Shown one piece after another: positions 35,449 to 45,245 of a stretch of 64,000 nucleotides of DNA. Below the pieces are notes generated by a model. The model did not search any database. It had not been told where the DNA came from and saw only the letters and a program-made list of their open reading frames with translations. Made by a program: the position numbers and the translations under genes. Origin of the DNA: Ornithinibacillus bavariensis (lineage in GTDB: Bacteria; Bacillota; Bacilli; Bacillales; Amphibacillaceae). The stretch is from the NCBI RefSeq assembly GCF_018333235.1, contig NZ_BORP01000005.1:62001-126000 (forward strand), given 5' to 3'. Every line of letters begins with the position of its first letter. Position 1 is the stretch's first letter.

Positions 35449-36510
35449 TTAAAGGATATACATCCCCACTAATCCACATAAGAATCCGATTACGACCACT
35501 GAACTAGCAACAAATAATAATACCTTTTTCGGAAACGATTTACCAACCATGATCATCGAAGGCAAACTAATAGCTGGTAATGTTACTAGTAATGCTGCGG
35601 CTGGACCACCACCTAATCCAAATGCCATAAATGTCTGTATAATTGGTATTTCAGCAGCAGTTGGAATAACAAAAAGCATACCTGCAATAGCAAAAAGAAC
35701 AACCGCGATCACGCCATTTGCCATTTCAATGCCAATGGAAGGAAATAGCCATGCACGAGCTGCTCCTAAAACCAACACGGATAGTAAATATGCTGGAACG
35801 ATATAGATTATCATCATCCCCATCGATTTTATCCATCTGAATAGGAACGGTTCAGACTCCTCTTGCTTTGCATCTTCCATCATTTTATTAAGTTCATCTG
35901 AATCAACCTTTGGTGCAAAGCGATTGGCTAAATAGCTTACTCCAAAGACAATGAATAGGCCGAAAATTATACGAAGTAAAGTAAATTTCCAGGAAAGGAC
36001 AAACGTCATAAAAACTAATGTAGCAGGATTAAGGGTTGGGTTACCCAACCAAAATGCAAGGCTTGCACCGACCGAAACCCTCTTCTTTCGTAAACCAACA
36101 GCAACTGGTGCCGCACAGCAGGTACACATCATTCCTGGCAAAGCAGCTAGTCCACCAACTGCAGTACTACCAAAGCTTGTCTTACCAAGAACTTTTATTA
36201 ACCAATTGGCCGGCAGTAAGACCTGTAACAAGGAACCAAGTAGTATACCTAGAACCGCAGCTTGCCATACCGATTTAAAATAGATGACTGCATATTCCCA
36301 CGCACTTTGCCATGAAACAGGCACCGGTTTATCGCCTAGTATTGACTCACCAATAGAATGGGTTGCCCTTGCTAAATCTGCTTTATGAAAATAAGGTACC
36401 CACTTTACATATGCTAATCCAATAGCCGTGATTAAAATAAATAAAAGTGCATAAATCCAAGTCTTCTTATGACCCGCATTTGATGAAAAAGAATGAGATG
36501 TTTGAGTCAT
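35449..36510 (-). CDS. Permease of the DUF318/ArsP-like family
   Basis: A 353-residue integral membrane protein with about eight hydrophobic helices and a charged cytoplasmic loop near the middle (about residues 215-235). The cysteine motif MMCTCCAAPVAVGLRKK (about 130-146), followed by GNPTLNPATLVF, is the hallmark of the ArsP/YraQ-like permeases that export trivalent organoarsenicals and perhaps other thiol-reactive compounds. I use the ATG at 36510, which is preceded by TTGGAGGT. It lies 76 bp downstream of a CadD-like gene in the same orientation, so a metal or metalloid export unit is plausible. Confidence 0.85.
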   Translation of the reverse strand: MTQTSHSFSSNAGHKKTWIYALLFILITAIGLAYVKWVPYFHKADLARATHSIGESILGDKPVPVSWQSAWEYAVIYFKSVWQAAVLGILLGSLLQVLLPANWLIKVLGKTSFGSTAVGGLAALPGMMCTCCAAPVAVGLRKKRVSVGASLAFWLGNPTLNPATLVFMTFVLSWKFTLLRIIFGLFIVFGVSYLANRFAPKVDSDELNKMMEDAKQEESEPFLFRWIKSMGMMIIYIVPAYLLSVLVLGAARAWLFPSIGIEMANGVIAVVLFAIAGMLFVIPTAAEIPIIQTFMAFGLGGGPAAALLVTLPAISLPSMIMVGKSFPKKVLLFVASSVVVIGFLCGLVGMYIL

Positions 36511-36586
36511 TTTTATTACCTCCAATGGATTATTATACTACTAATTTGCCTACTAATGTATAATTCCGATTGGCATCCAAGTAACC

Positions 36587-37195
36587 TTATAAAAATAAAT
36601 CTAATAACGTTTCAATAGCATCACTTTCCAAAAGCACTTTTACTCCTATACCAATAAAAATCATAGGTATAATGAAACGCTGAAATCGTCCTACAAAGGT
36701 ATATATTTGTTTCACAGAACCTAGTATATGACAAATAGCACTCCATATTGGCACCAGAAGTATAAAGGTAAGGATAGCAATTAGCACTTCTTTCACATTC
36801 AAGGAAGTAAAATATGGAATAAATATCGCTAGTTCCTCTGCCCCACCAGCAATTGCAATAATTGCGACTCTTACAGTTAAATTACTGAATATAGCCGTTT
36901 TTTGGAGAGTGGTAGAAGATTCCTCATCCTCGTCATCCCGTTCAAACAATTCCATGATTCCAATAATTATTGGCAAGAAACCAAGGAGGCCTGTCCATTC
37001 TTCCGTAATAAAAGATATCCAATAAACCACTACAACAGCTATTAGAAGGACAAATGTCATCCCTATCTGCTGACCAATATAGACTTGTCTGATTTGCTTA
37101 TGGTTCCTAGCATGTGCAAATAATACTATTAAAATTAGCATTTCATCCATTCCAGTTGCAATAAATGTAATAATCATCGTAATTACAGTAGCCAT
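36587..37195 (-). CDS. CadD-like cadmium resistance transporter
   Basis: A 202-residue membrane protein with five to six hydrophobic helices. The N-terminal TFIATGMDEMLILIVLF and the acidic loop FERDDEDEES fit the CadD (LysE-superfamily) transporters linked to low-level cadmium resistance in staphylococci. The start is the ATG at 37195, with GGGGGAG 9 bp upstream; a TTG lies two codons earlier. It is the first gene of a pair with the ArsP-like permease. No ArsR/CadC-type regulator is adjacent. Substrate is inferred only from family. Confidence 0.78.
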   Translation of the reverse strand: MATVITMIITFIATGMDEMLILIVLFAHARNHKQIRQVYIGQQIGMTFVLLIAVVVVYWISFITEEWTGLLGFLPIIIGIMELFERDDEDEESSTTLQKTAIFSNLTVRVAIIAIAGGAEELAIFIPYFTSLNVKEVLIAILTFILLVPIWSAICHILGSVKQIYTFVGRFQRFIIPMIFIGIGVKVLLESDAIETLLDLFL

Positions 37196-37370
37196 TAGCA
37201 AATCTCCCCCAATAAACTAATCCTGTACTAAGAGTATAAGCCTGTCTATGTTGCAATAGACCATGTATTTAGTTGGCGGAAATAGGAATCGATAGAATTA
37301 ATGGTCATTTAGAAAAGTAGAATTTATGAAGTATTTATATTTATATCAAGTTAAACCTTTTCAAAATGGG

Positions 37371-37800
37371 AAATGATGTTTAGAGCTCTTCTATGGTTCA
37401 TTTTAATCCCAATTTACTTTCGAAATGATGTTTAGCGCTCTTCTATGATTCATTTTAATTCCAATTACTTTTGAAATGATGCTTAGCGCTCTTCTATGAT
37501 TCATATTAATCCCAATTTACTTTTGAAATGATGTTTAGGGCTCTTCTATGATTCATATTAATCCCAATTTACTTTTGAAATGATGTTTAGGGCTCTTCTA
37601 TGATTCATATTAATCCCAATTTACTTTTGAAATGATGTTTAGGGCTCTTCTATGATTCATTTTAATCCCAATTTACTTTTGAAATGACGTTTAGAGCACT
37701 TCTACGATTCATTTTAATCCTAATTTACTTTCGAAATGACGTTTAGCGCTCTTCTATGATTCATTTTAATCCTAATGAATTTTCGAAATGATGCTTAGAA
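37371..37800. repeat. Tandem array of a 52-bp repeat, about 8 copies (array 1)
   Basis: Units begin (at AAATGATG) at 37371, 37423, 37474, 37526, 37578, 37630, 37682 and 37734, with a partial unit at 37786. The period is 52 bp with one 51-bp step. Each unit starts with AAATGA and has TCATTT 33 nt later, giving a potential hairpin, and is followed by a 19-nt linker ending CTTTTG. Copies differ at a few positions. The array lies upstream of the CadD-like gene and downstream of the amidohydrolase gene. The same repeat family forms array 2 at 40941-41690. Confidence 0.92.
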
Positions 37801-37880
37801 TTTAATTCCTAATATAAAAGCACTCAAAATAAATTTTATAGGCATCTTTACTCCACTTCCTCTCACTATTCAAAAAGAGA

Positions 37881-38039
37881 TTAGTACCTCAAATCTCTTA
37901 ATTCGATATAAAAATAAAAAAATGCAGGTTTGTTTTCCAAACCTGCTTGAAGCACTTCACGAAAGAATTCTATTGCCTTGTGCCTCATATAATTTTCATA
38001 TACTCTTTTATTCACAAGAAATTCTTCATGGGCAACCAT
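37881..38039 (-). pseudogene. Possible remnant reading frame of 52 codons
   Basis: Downstream of the amidohydrolase gene, a frame beginning at an ATG (38039) encodes MVAHEEFLVNKRVYENYM and continues to a stop at 37881. The frame is open for about 35 codons further upstream, but no ribosome binding site precedes the ATG. A terminator-like hairpin lies within it. It looks more protein-like than chance sequence, so a decayed gene is possible. I do not recognise it. Confidence 0.25.
37912..37946 (-). terminator. Probable terminator downstream of the amidohydrolase gene
   Basis: GCAGGTTTG and CAAACCTGC (37924-37932 and 37938-37946) form a 9-bp stem with a 5-nt loop, followed on the minus strand by ATTTTTTTATTTTTA. 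It is about 210 bp beyond the amidohydrolase stop codon. Confidence 0.7.
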
Positions 38040-38154
38040 TTGCAATTGCAAATACACGGAAGATATCAGGATTTTGGAGTACGAACAATCGATGAAATAT
38101 TCCTTCCATAGCTTTTTTATTTTTTGTACAAAATTTATCCTTTTAAGTACAAAA

Positions 38155-39495
38155 CTAGCTCCCCATCATTTCGCTAAATTCCTTTTCAAACTTTAGATAT
38201 TTCGCTTCAATCTCTTCTGGATTAGGAATGGTAGCCAATACTTCCTCTTGTGTAAAAATTCGTCCACCTTTTACAATCCGATAGATATTCTGTGTATTTC
38301 GTATATCTTCTAAAGGATTTTCATTTAGTATGAGAAGATCTGCTAATTTATGTTCACCTACTACTCCGATATCATACAAACTAATAGATTGTGCAGCACG
38401 TATAGTTGCTGCCTGTAGTGCCTGCATTTCCGTTAATCCAATATCCACAAAGATTTCCAATTCTCGATGTAAGGCCATACCAGGAAATGACCATATTCCG
38501 CCTGGAGTATCTGTTCCTGCAACAACTGTACCACCAAGGTCAACATATGTTTTTGCTACAGCTTTTGTAAAAGGTGTGATTGATCCTAATTGCTTCTTTA
38601 AAGCATCTATATGCTGTATCATGTTTTCCCAAAGCCCACCTAGAATTTCCTTATCATTTGCCGATTCTGTAACGATGTTTTTGGGGTTCCAGTAATTTGG
38701 AAATTTTTCTATTTGCTCGGTTATCACGATGGTAGGGCAGAGCTTCACTTCATATTGAAGCATTTCTTTACACAATGCCTCAATCCTCTCTTTATCTGGA
38801 TTATCCCAATCAATCTTGTCCCATTCTTCTTGTTCTGCCATTGTATTCCAATTAGGATAAAGAACCTGTAAAAATCCAGAAGCATGTTCAAACCATGTAA
38901 CACCTAATTTTGCCGCTTCTAGTGCATTTACTTCCTTCGAATGGATTAAATCACAGCTTACTTCAAGCCCATGTCGTTTTGCTTCTCGAACAACAGCCTT
39001 CATAACATCTGATGAAATCCATCCATACACCTTAATAAAATCTGCCCCAACCTCTACTTGTCTTTTTACTTCTTGAATTGCTTCCTCTACGTTATCGGTA
39101 ACAAAGTTTCCAGAACTATTTGGCCCCCATAATCCAGGAGGTCCATCAATCATACGATCAGCACTATATACTCTTGGGATTGGTGCATCAGTTGGGGCTA
39201 CTTTATAATTCTCTAACTGTAAAACATTTCCTGCAGTATTTCTTACCGTCGTAACACCAGAAGCAACATAATGCGGAGCAAAACTATCCCTAATATGACA
39301 ATGCATATCAATCAATCCAGGAATAATAAATTTCCCTGTCGCATCTACTTTCTCCACCTCTTTTGGTAATCGCTCATGTTCCTTATAAATTAAATGAATC
39401 TTATCTCCTTTAATTTCAATATCTCCCTTAAATTGGAGCTCGTTCTCTACGTCAATAATCGTTGCATTTGTAATTATGTAATGTCTTTGAGCCAT
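38155..39495 (-). CDS. Metal-dependent amidohydrolase (imidazolonepropionase/prolidase-like)
   Basis: A 446-residue amidohydrolase. The N-terminal metal motif is LIDMHCHIRD (His66, His68), with later metal-site residues in DLIHSKEV and WFEHASG and the catalytic Asp in AGTDTPGG (about 330). The end GEHKLADLLILNENPLEDI closes the beta-sandwich domain. This branch contains imidazolonepropionase-like and Xaa-Pro dipeptidase-like enzymes of unsettled specificity. The gene is isolated and flanked by the two repeat-containing intergenic regions, so context gives no substrate. Confidence 0.85.
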   Translation of the reverse strand: MAQRHYIITNATIIDVENELQFKGDIEIKGDKIHLIYKEHERLPKEVEKVDATGKFIIPGLIDMHCHIRDSFAPHYVASGVTTVRNTAGNVLQLENYKVAPTDAPIPRVYSADRMIDGPPGLWGPNSSGNFVTDNVEEAIQEVKRQVEVGADFIKVYGWISSDVMKAVVREAKRHGLEVSCDLIHSKEVNALEAAKLGVTWFEHASGFLQVLYPNWNTMAEQEEWDKIDWDNPDKERIEALCKEMLQYEVKLCPTIVITEQIEKFPNYWNPKNIVTESANDKEILGGLWENMIQHIDALKKQLGSITPFTKAVAKTYVDLGGTVVAGTDTPGGIWSFPGMALHRELEIFVDIGLTEMQALQAATIRAAQSISLYDIGVVGEHKLADLLILNENPLEDIRNTQNIYRIVKGGRIFTQEEVLATIPNPEEIEAKYLKFEKEFSEMMGS

Positions 39496-39719
39496 CTCTA
39501 TTTATCCCCCTATGTAATATTTTACAGTAAATTCTTTCTTTTATAGAATATTATAACAGCTGCGGATGAAAATGTAGGGGTTGAACAGTTTTTTTCAAAC
39601 CAAACAGTCTGTTGTGTCGCCTAAATAGTAGTAGAGATGATACTAGATTCCTCTCCTGCATACTATTTTACTATACCGTAAACAATAGCCTTATATAACA
39701 TTATTAGGGAGGCTATTCC

Positions 39720-40853
39720 ATGAAGGCTGTTACTTATCAAGGGAAATATGATGTTCAAGTAACAAATGTTGAAGCTCCAAAAATTCGAGACAATGAAGAT
39801 ATTATTGTAAAAATTACCTCCACTGCCATTTGCGGTTCCGATCTTCATTTATATCAGGGAAATCTCCCTCTGCCAATAGGCTATTCCCTAGGACATGAAC
39901 CAATGGGGATCGTTGAGGAAGTTGGTCCCGATGTAACTAAGGTTAAAAAAGGGGATCGAGTAGTCATTCCTTTTACAGTTGCTTGCGGTAAATGTCACTA
40001 CTGTACACATGATTTGGAAAGCCAATGTGATAATTCCAATCCCCATTATGACTCTGGTGGATACCTTGGTTATTCCGAGAAGTTTGGTGATTATCCAGGC
40101 GGACAAGCTGAATACTTACGGGTACCATTTGGTAATTACACGCCTTTTAAGGTGCCAGAGGATTGCGAGCTAGAGGACGAGTCCTTACTTTTTCTATCGG
40201 ATGTTCTCCCAACCTCCTACTGGAGTGTTGATCATGCTGGCGTTAAGGAAGGAGATACCGTTATCGTGCTTGGTTGTGGGCCAATTGGGCTGATGACACA
40301 GCAATTCGCATGGAAAAAAGGAGCTGAACGTGTAATTGCTGTTGACTTCATTCAATATAGACTTGCACATTCAAAAAGAATGAATAAGACAGAAGTATAT
40401 GATTTTACTCAGGATAAGGACATGGGGGAAACATTGAAGGAAATCACCAAGGGTGGGGCAGATGTGGTTATTGATTGTGTCGGAATGGACGGTAAAAAAT
40501 CACCAATGGAATTCGTAGGGCAGAAATTAAAACTCCAAGGTGGGACACTCGGAGCGATTCAAATTGCTACAAAAGCTGTTAAAAAATGTGGGACCGTCCA
40601 ACTAACAGGTGTTTATGGCGGCCTATACAACATGTTTCCATTAGGCCCATTTTTCTCACGTAACATTACACTAAAAATGGGACAAGCTCCAGCACGTCAT
40701 TATATGCCACATCTTTACGACATGATAATCAATGGAGAGATTGATCCAACAAAAATCATCACCCACCGTCTCCCATTGGAGGATGCTACCCATGCATATA
40801 AGATTTTTAATGATAAGGAAGATAATTGTATTAAGGTTGTGCTGAAGCCGTAA
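39720..40853 (+). CDS. Zinc-dependent alcohol dehydrogenase (formaldehyde dehydrogenase-like)
   Basis: A 377-residue medium-chain dehydrogenase. The catalytic-zinc ligand region is AICGSDLHLYQG (Cys38 region) and GHEPMGIVEEVG, the structural zinc site is CGKCHYCTHDLESQC, and the NAD-binding motif is VLGCGPIGLM. The long insertion with PHYDSGGYLGYSEKFGDYPGGQAEYLRVP is typical of the glutathione-independent formaldehyde dehydrogenase-like branch. A GGGAGG ribosome binding site is present. Substrate is not determined. It is divergent from the amidohydrolase gene. Confidence 0.88.
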   Translation: MKAVTYQGKYDVQVTNVEAPKIRDNEDIIVKITSTAICGSDLHLYQGNLPLPIGYSLGHEPMGIVEEVGPDVTKVKKGDRVVIPFTVACGKCHYCTHDLESQCDNSNPHYDSGGYLGYSEKFGDYPGGQAEYLRVPFGNYTPFKVPEDCELEDESLLFLSDVLPTSYWSVDHAGVKEGDTVIVLGCGPIGLMTQQFAWKKGAERVIAVDFIQYRLAHSKRMNKTEVYDFTQDKDMGETLKEITKGGADVVIDCVGMDGKKSPMEFVGQKLKLQGGTLGAIQIATKAVKKCGTVQLTGVYGGLYNMFPLGPFFSRNITLKMGQAPARHYMPHLYDMIINGEIDPTKIITHRLPLEDATHAYKIFNDKEDNCIKVVLKP

Positions 40854-40940
40854 ATTGCACTCCTATTTAGGGAAACATGAAGAACTATAGTTCCGTCGAC
40901 TATTAGAGTGCATAAATCAATTCCGCCATTGTTGCCATTT

Positions 40941-41690
40941 TATAGGCTGCTATGCTTCATTTCAGCCAAGCTCCCTTTTGAAAATGACGCTTAGAAGGCG
41001 GCTACGCTTCATTTCAGCCGAGCTCCCTTTTGAAAATGACGCTTAGAAGGCGGCTACGCTTCATTTCAGCCGAGCTCCCATTTGATAATGATGCTTAGAG
41101 AGCATCTATGCTTCATTTCAATCGAGTTCTCTTTTGCAAATGATGTTTAGAGAGCGGCTATGCTTCATTTCAATCGAGTTCTCTTTTGGAAATGATGTTT
41201 AGAGAGCGGCTATGCTTCATTTCAACCGAGTTTCCTTTCGCAAATGATGTTTAGAAGCTGGCTATGCTTCATTTCAACCGAGTTTTCTTTTGGAAATGAT
41301 GTTTAGAAGGTGGCTATGCTTCATTTCAGGCGAGCTCCCTTTTGAAAATGATGCTTATAAAGCATCTATGCTTCATTTCAATCGAGTTTTCTTTTGGAAA
41401 TGATGTTTAGAAGGTGGCTATGCTTCATTTCAGGCGAGCTCCCTTTTGAAAATGATGCTTATAGAGCATCTATGCTTCATTTCAGCCAAGCTCTCTTTTG
41501 CAAATGATGCTTATAGAGCATTTATACTTCATTTCAACCGAGCTCTCTTTTGCAAATGATGCTTATAGAGCATTTATACTTCATTTCAACCGAGCTCTCT
41601 TTTGCAAATGATGCTTATAGAGCATTTATACTTCATTTCAACCGAGCTCTCTTTTGCAAATAATGTTTAAGAGCAGTTGTACTACCGTAT
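40941..41690. repeat. Tandem array of the 52-bp repeat, about 14 copies (array 2)
   Basis: Units begin at 40982 and recur at exactly 52-bp steps (41034, 41086, 41138, 41190, 41242, 41294, 41346, 41398, 41450, 41502, 41554, 41606, 41658), with a partial unit before the first and decay in the last. A typical unit is AAATGACGCTTAG, 7 nt, CTACGCTTCATTT, then a 19-nt linker ending in CTTTTG. The two quoted arms can pair at 11 of 13 positions. The array fills the space between the converging zinc alcohol dehydrogenase and pepF genes. It shares spacing, hairpin layout and core bases with array 1 but has a different linker. Confidence 0.93.
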
Positions 41691-41731
41691 TCCCACCTAC
41701 ATTGAATAATCCACCTATTCTTCCAAAGCAA

Positions 41732-41769
41732 AAAAAGTGCTTGCCCGATATTTCGGACAAGCACTTTTT
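41732..41769 (-). terminator. Terminator of pepV-pepF
   Basis: A 16-bp near-perfect stem (41732-41747 with 41754-41769; AAAAAGTGCTTG pairing with CAAGCACTTTTT, then CCG with CGG around one mismatch) carries A- and T-runs at its base, so it may be bidirectional. It lies 8 bp after the pepF stop codon. Confidence 0.85.
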
Positions 41770-41777
41770 ATATCTTA

Positions 41778-43583
41778 TTAACCAACAACTTCATTCGTTA
41801 AACTAATAAACTCTTCAACATCTTTCATCATTAGTTGAATACCAGCAGCCCAGAAATCTTCTTTTGTAATATCTACGCCAAGATGCTTTTGAGCAAGGTC
41901 TTCTACTTTCATGGAGCCTGTATCTTGTAATAATGAAATGTATTTTTCTTCAAATCCTTCTGGTTTTTTCAGATATTCCGCATAAATCCCTAAGCTGAAT
42001 AAGAAGCCAAAGGTGTATGGGAAGTTATAGAATGGCACACTGTCAATGAAGAAGTGTAGCTTACTGCACCAGAAATGCGGGTGGTAGCTTGATAAGCTAT
42101 CTACATAAGCTTCCTTCTGTGCTTGTTCCATTAACTCGTTTAATCGTTTTTCTGAAACAATTCCTTTTGCACGCTCTTCGTAGAATGCATTCTCAAATAA
42201 GAATCGTGCATGAATGTTAAAGAACATCGCAGTTGCATTCTCCAGCTTGGAATTTAATAAAGAGATTTTTTCTTCTTTTGTTTTTGCATTTGCTACCGTT
42301 GCATTTCCAATTATAGTTTCAGCAAATGTACTAGCAGTTTCGGCAACATTCATAGCATAGTTGCGATTTAGTGTTGGTAGATCCTTCATAACATGACTAT
42401 GGAACGCATGACCTAGCTCATGAGCGAGCGTGCTTGTATCAGAGGAAGAACCTGTAAATGTCATAAAAATACGCGATTCACCAAACTCTGGAAGGCTGGT
42501 ACAATATCCGCCTGGACGCTTATTTGGTCTGTCTTCTGCCTCAACCCAACGGTTCTCCAATGCATGCTTCGCAAAGCTAGATAATTTTTCGCCAAAAGAA
42601 GCGAAGTTTTCAATGACAAAATCACAAGCTTCATCATACGTAAAACGAGTTGGCTTGATATCACCAACAGCAACTGGTGCATCAACATCCTGCCAGCCAA
42701 GCTTTTCCATGCCAAGCACCTTAGCCTTTTGATTTAAAAAGTCTACAAATGGTTGCTTGTTATTGGATACAGCTGTCCACATTGCATCTAGCGTCTCTTT
42801 AGACATCCGATTATACTCTAAAGGCTCTTCCAGATGGTCTTTGTAATCATGATTTTTTTGTAATGTGATACGGTACCCATCTAGGTGGTTGATTGTATCA
42901 GCAAAAATCGGACCATATTTTGTCCAAGCAGCTTCCCAGTTTTCGAAAATTTGCTTCCGAACCTCTGGATCTGGATCAGCATACATTCTATTCATGGCTT
43001 GCCCAACGGATAATTCGGTAGTCTTTCCTTCCTTATCTGTATACGGAATTGTCATAATAGAAACAACCGTATCATACAACTGACTCCATGCTTGTATGCC
43101 ATCCTTATTTAATTCAGCAATTAATTTTTCTTCCTCTTCGGATAATAGGCGTTTTCCCTCATCCCGAATTTCATTCAATGCAAAATTTAGTTCCTGTAAA
43201 TCCTTATCATTTAATAGACTTTGCCAGTCTGTGTCCGGAATGTTGACCAATTTCTTCGTGAAGGTGTTGTATAGCTTTTGTACGTCACTATATAAATTAA
43301 TAATTTGACCCATCACAACATTCGCATGCTCATCATTCATATAAGCATCATGCCACATTTGGACAAAGGTTCTAGATTGACCTAGTCCCTTACTAATTTT
43401 CTCTTGTTTTTGTAAAATCGTTTTAAAAGCATTAACTGACTTTAAATCCCAGCTATTCAGTAGCTCTCCATATTCTTCAATATCAGCTTTTACCTCATTT
43501 AGTTTCTCCTGAAGCTCCTTCGAATTCGTTCCCCCAGGAAAAATAGTTTCTAAATCCCATGTATCAACATACTTCATGTTCAT
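41778..43583 (-). CDS. pepF: Oligoendopeptidase F
   Basis: A 601-residue M3B zinc endopeptidase that cuts oligopeptides in the cytoplasm. The zinc site TLAHELGHAFHSHVM (HExxH) lies near residue 385 and the third ligand is in NVAETASTFAE. The N-terminal oligopeptidase F domain is complete, and the length matches the family. It follows pepV by 54 bp in the same orientation; both act on short peptides, so they form a peptide-utilisation operon. Confidence 0.93.
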   Translation of the reverse strand: MNMKYVDTWDLETIFPGGTNSKELQEKLNEVKADIEEYGELLNSWDLKSVNAFKTILQKQEKISKGLGQSRTFVQMWHDAYMNDEHANVVMGQIINLYSDVQKLYNTFTKKLVNIPDTDWQSLLNDKDLQELNFALNEIRDEGKRLLSEEEEKLIAELNKDGIQAWSQLYDTVVSIMTIPYTDKEGKTTELSVGQAMNRMYADPDPEVRKQIFENWEAAWTKYGPIFADTINHLDGYRITLQKNHDYKDHLEEPLEYNRMSKETLDAMWTAVSNNKQPFVDFLNQKAKVLGMEKLGWQDVDAPVAVGDIKPTRFTYDEACDFVIENFASFGEKLSSFAKHALENRWVEAEDRPNKRPGGYCTSLPEFGESRIFMTFTGSSSDTSTLAHELGHAFHSHVMKDLPTLNRNYAMNVAETASTFAETIIGNATVANAKTKEEKISLLNSKLENATAMFFNIHARFLFENAFYEERAKGIVSEKRLNELMEQAQKEAYVDSLSSYHPHFWCSKLHFFIDSVPFYNFPYTFGFLFSLGIYAEYLKKPEGFEEKYISLLQDTGSMKVEDLAQKHLGVDITKEDFWAAGIQLMMKDVEEFISLTNEVVG

Positions 43584-43637
43584 CCAATCTCCTCTTTCCC
43601 TTTAAATTGTGTAAATTATTAGGTGTATTGCACCCAT

Positions 43638-45059
43638 TTATTTTGCTAATTCATAGATGGCTTGTGCATATATTGCTGTAGCTTTTAATAGATCATCTAC
43701 TATGGCGTATTCGTCTTTCTGGTGCATGACATCTTCACGACCTGGGAATAAGGCTCCAAAAGCAACCCCATGATCTAATGCTCGAGCATAGGTTCCTCCT
43801 CCAATAGCTAGGAGCTCAGCTTTTTCTCCAGTATGTTCCTCATATACTTTTTGTAAGGTTTTAATCAATGGATCGTCTTTCTTCACATAAGCAGGCTTCG
43901 AATCAGAAAAGTTCGCAAGCTGAAGTCCTTTATTTTCTAATACAGCTTCAATCTGCTTCTTGCCTTCCTCTATATCAAATGTCACTGGATAGCGCATGTT
44001 TAGACCAATTCGGCCACCATTTTCTATCCTATAGCTCATGACACCTACATTGATAGTTAAATCACCAGATTCTTCATCTGCATATTCAATACCGAATACC
44101 TCACCACGTGATTTATCCTTAAATTCAGCGACAGTACGGACATATTCCTTACCAGCTTCATCTAATTCCAGTTTTTGCAAAAAGTTCGCTAAAAGAATCC
44201 CAGCGTTCTTACCACTTCTTGGTTCTGCACCATGTGCACTCTTCCCAACTAATGTGAACACTACTTCCGTTTCAACAGTCTTAGCATCGCCTTCTACTTT
44301 CATTTCAGTAAGATAAGCTAGATAGTCCTGGATTAGGCTTGTTGCATCCTTCTGAACATTCACATGTGCTTCCGCGAAGTCTGGTACCATATTATAACGG
44401 CGACCAGATTGAAAGGATTCTAACGAAAGAACAGCAGGCTCATTTTCCGTTTGGGATGCTTGAACAATGTCATAATCCGAAATACCCTTCTCGGCAAATA
44501 TGATTGGAAAATCAGCATCTGGTACAAATCCCGTTGTCGGCATTTCCTCATGTTCAAAATAATGATCCACACAGCGCCAATCGCTTTCCTCATCGGTTCC
44601 GATAATTAAGCGAACCCGTTTGGAAAGTGGTAGACCTAATTCCTTTACAATCTTCATACCATAATAGGCTGCAATGGTTGGCCCTTTATCATCACTTGAA
44701 CCACGGGCATATATTTTCCCATCCTTTACAACGCCACTATATGGATCAACACTCCAACCGTCACCTTCAGGCACAACATCGACATGTCCTAGAATACCGA
44801 CAAGTTCGTCACCCTTCCCTATTTCAAGATGACCAGCTAAGTTTCCAACATTTTTCGTAGTGAAGCCATCTTGTTCCCCTAAATCAAGCATGAATTGCAA
44901 TGCATCCTTAATTCCTTGTCCTAGAGGAGCATCTTCAGTTGCATTTTCTTCATCTAAGACACTTTTGATCTGCAGAAGCCCTTGTAAATCTTTCAAAAAA
45001 TCATCCTTCCGCTTCTGCACTTCATCCATCCAATTAACAGAACTCATATGTATGGTCAC
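43638..45059 (-). CDS. pepV: Dipeptidase PepV (M20 family)
   Basis: A 473-residue zinc dipeptidase of the M20A family. Metal and catalytic residues are visible in LGHVDVVPEGDGW, RGSSDDKGP and GTDEESDWRCVDHYF, with the last ligand near the C-terminus in GREDVMHQKDE. PepV cleaves a broad range of dipeptides including carnosine-like ones. A GGAG-containing site precedes its start. It is the first gene of the pepV-pepF unit. Confidence 0.93.
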   Translation of the reverse strand: MTIHMSSVNWMDEVQKRKDDFLKDLQGLLQIKSVLDEENATEDAPLGQGIKDALQFMLDLGEQDGFTTKNVGNLAGHLEIGKGDELVGILGHVDVVPEGDGWSVDPYSGVVKDGKIYARGSSDDKGPTIAAYYGMKIVKELGLPLSKRVRLIIGTDEESDWRCVDHYFEHEEMPTTGFVPDADFPIIFAEKGISDYDIVQASQTENEPAVLSLESFQSGRRYNMVPDFAEAHVNVQKDATSLIQDYLAYLTEMKVEGDAKTVETEVVFTLVGKSAHGAEPRSGKNAGILLANFLQKLELDEAGKEYVRTVAEFKDKSRGEVFGIEYADEESGDLTINVGVMSYRIENGGRIGLNMRYPVTFDIEEGKKQIEAVLENKGLQLANFSDSKPAYVKKDDPLIKTLQKVYEEHTGEKAELLAIGGGTYARALDHGVAFGALFPGREDVMHQKDEYAIVDDLLKATAIYAQAIYELAK

Positions 45060-45215
45060 TCCTTACAAAGTTATAAAACGTTTGATTATTACTATCTTTC
45101 TAAATCTACTTTCCATTTTACACCTTTTCTCTATTTTATTCCTAATGCTAAGTCTCTAATCCATAAAAAGCGATACTGGCACCTCTAATAAAATGATGAT
45201 TTTCAGATGAAAGAC

Positions 45216-45245
45216 TTGGCAAGTGATTTTTAAAATGGGTATACT
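45216..45245 (+). promoter_or_regulatory. Sigma-A promoter of the TerC/YjbE-type gene
   Basis: TTGGCA (45216-45221) and TATACT (45240-45245) are separated by 18 bp, about 45 bp upstream of the start codon. I looked for the yybP-ykoY manganese riboswitch often found before such genes and saw no matching conserved sequence in the 230-bp gap. Confidence 0.7.

Noticed and set aside
40941-41690. CRISPR array
   Set aside because: The period is constant and regular, but the whole 52-bp unit is repeated, including the linkers. There are no unique spacers, no cas genes and no leader.
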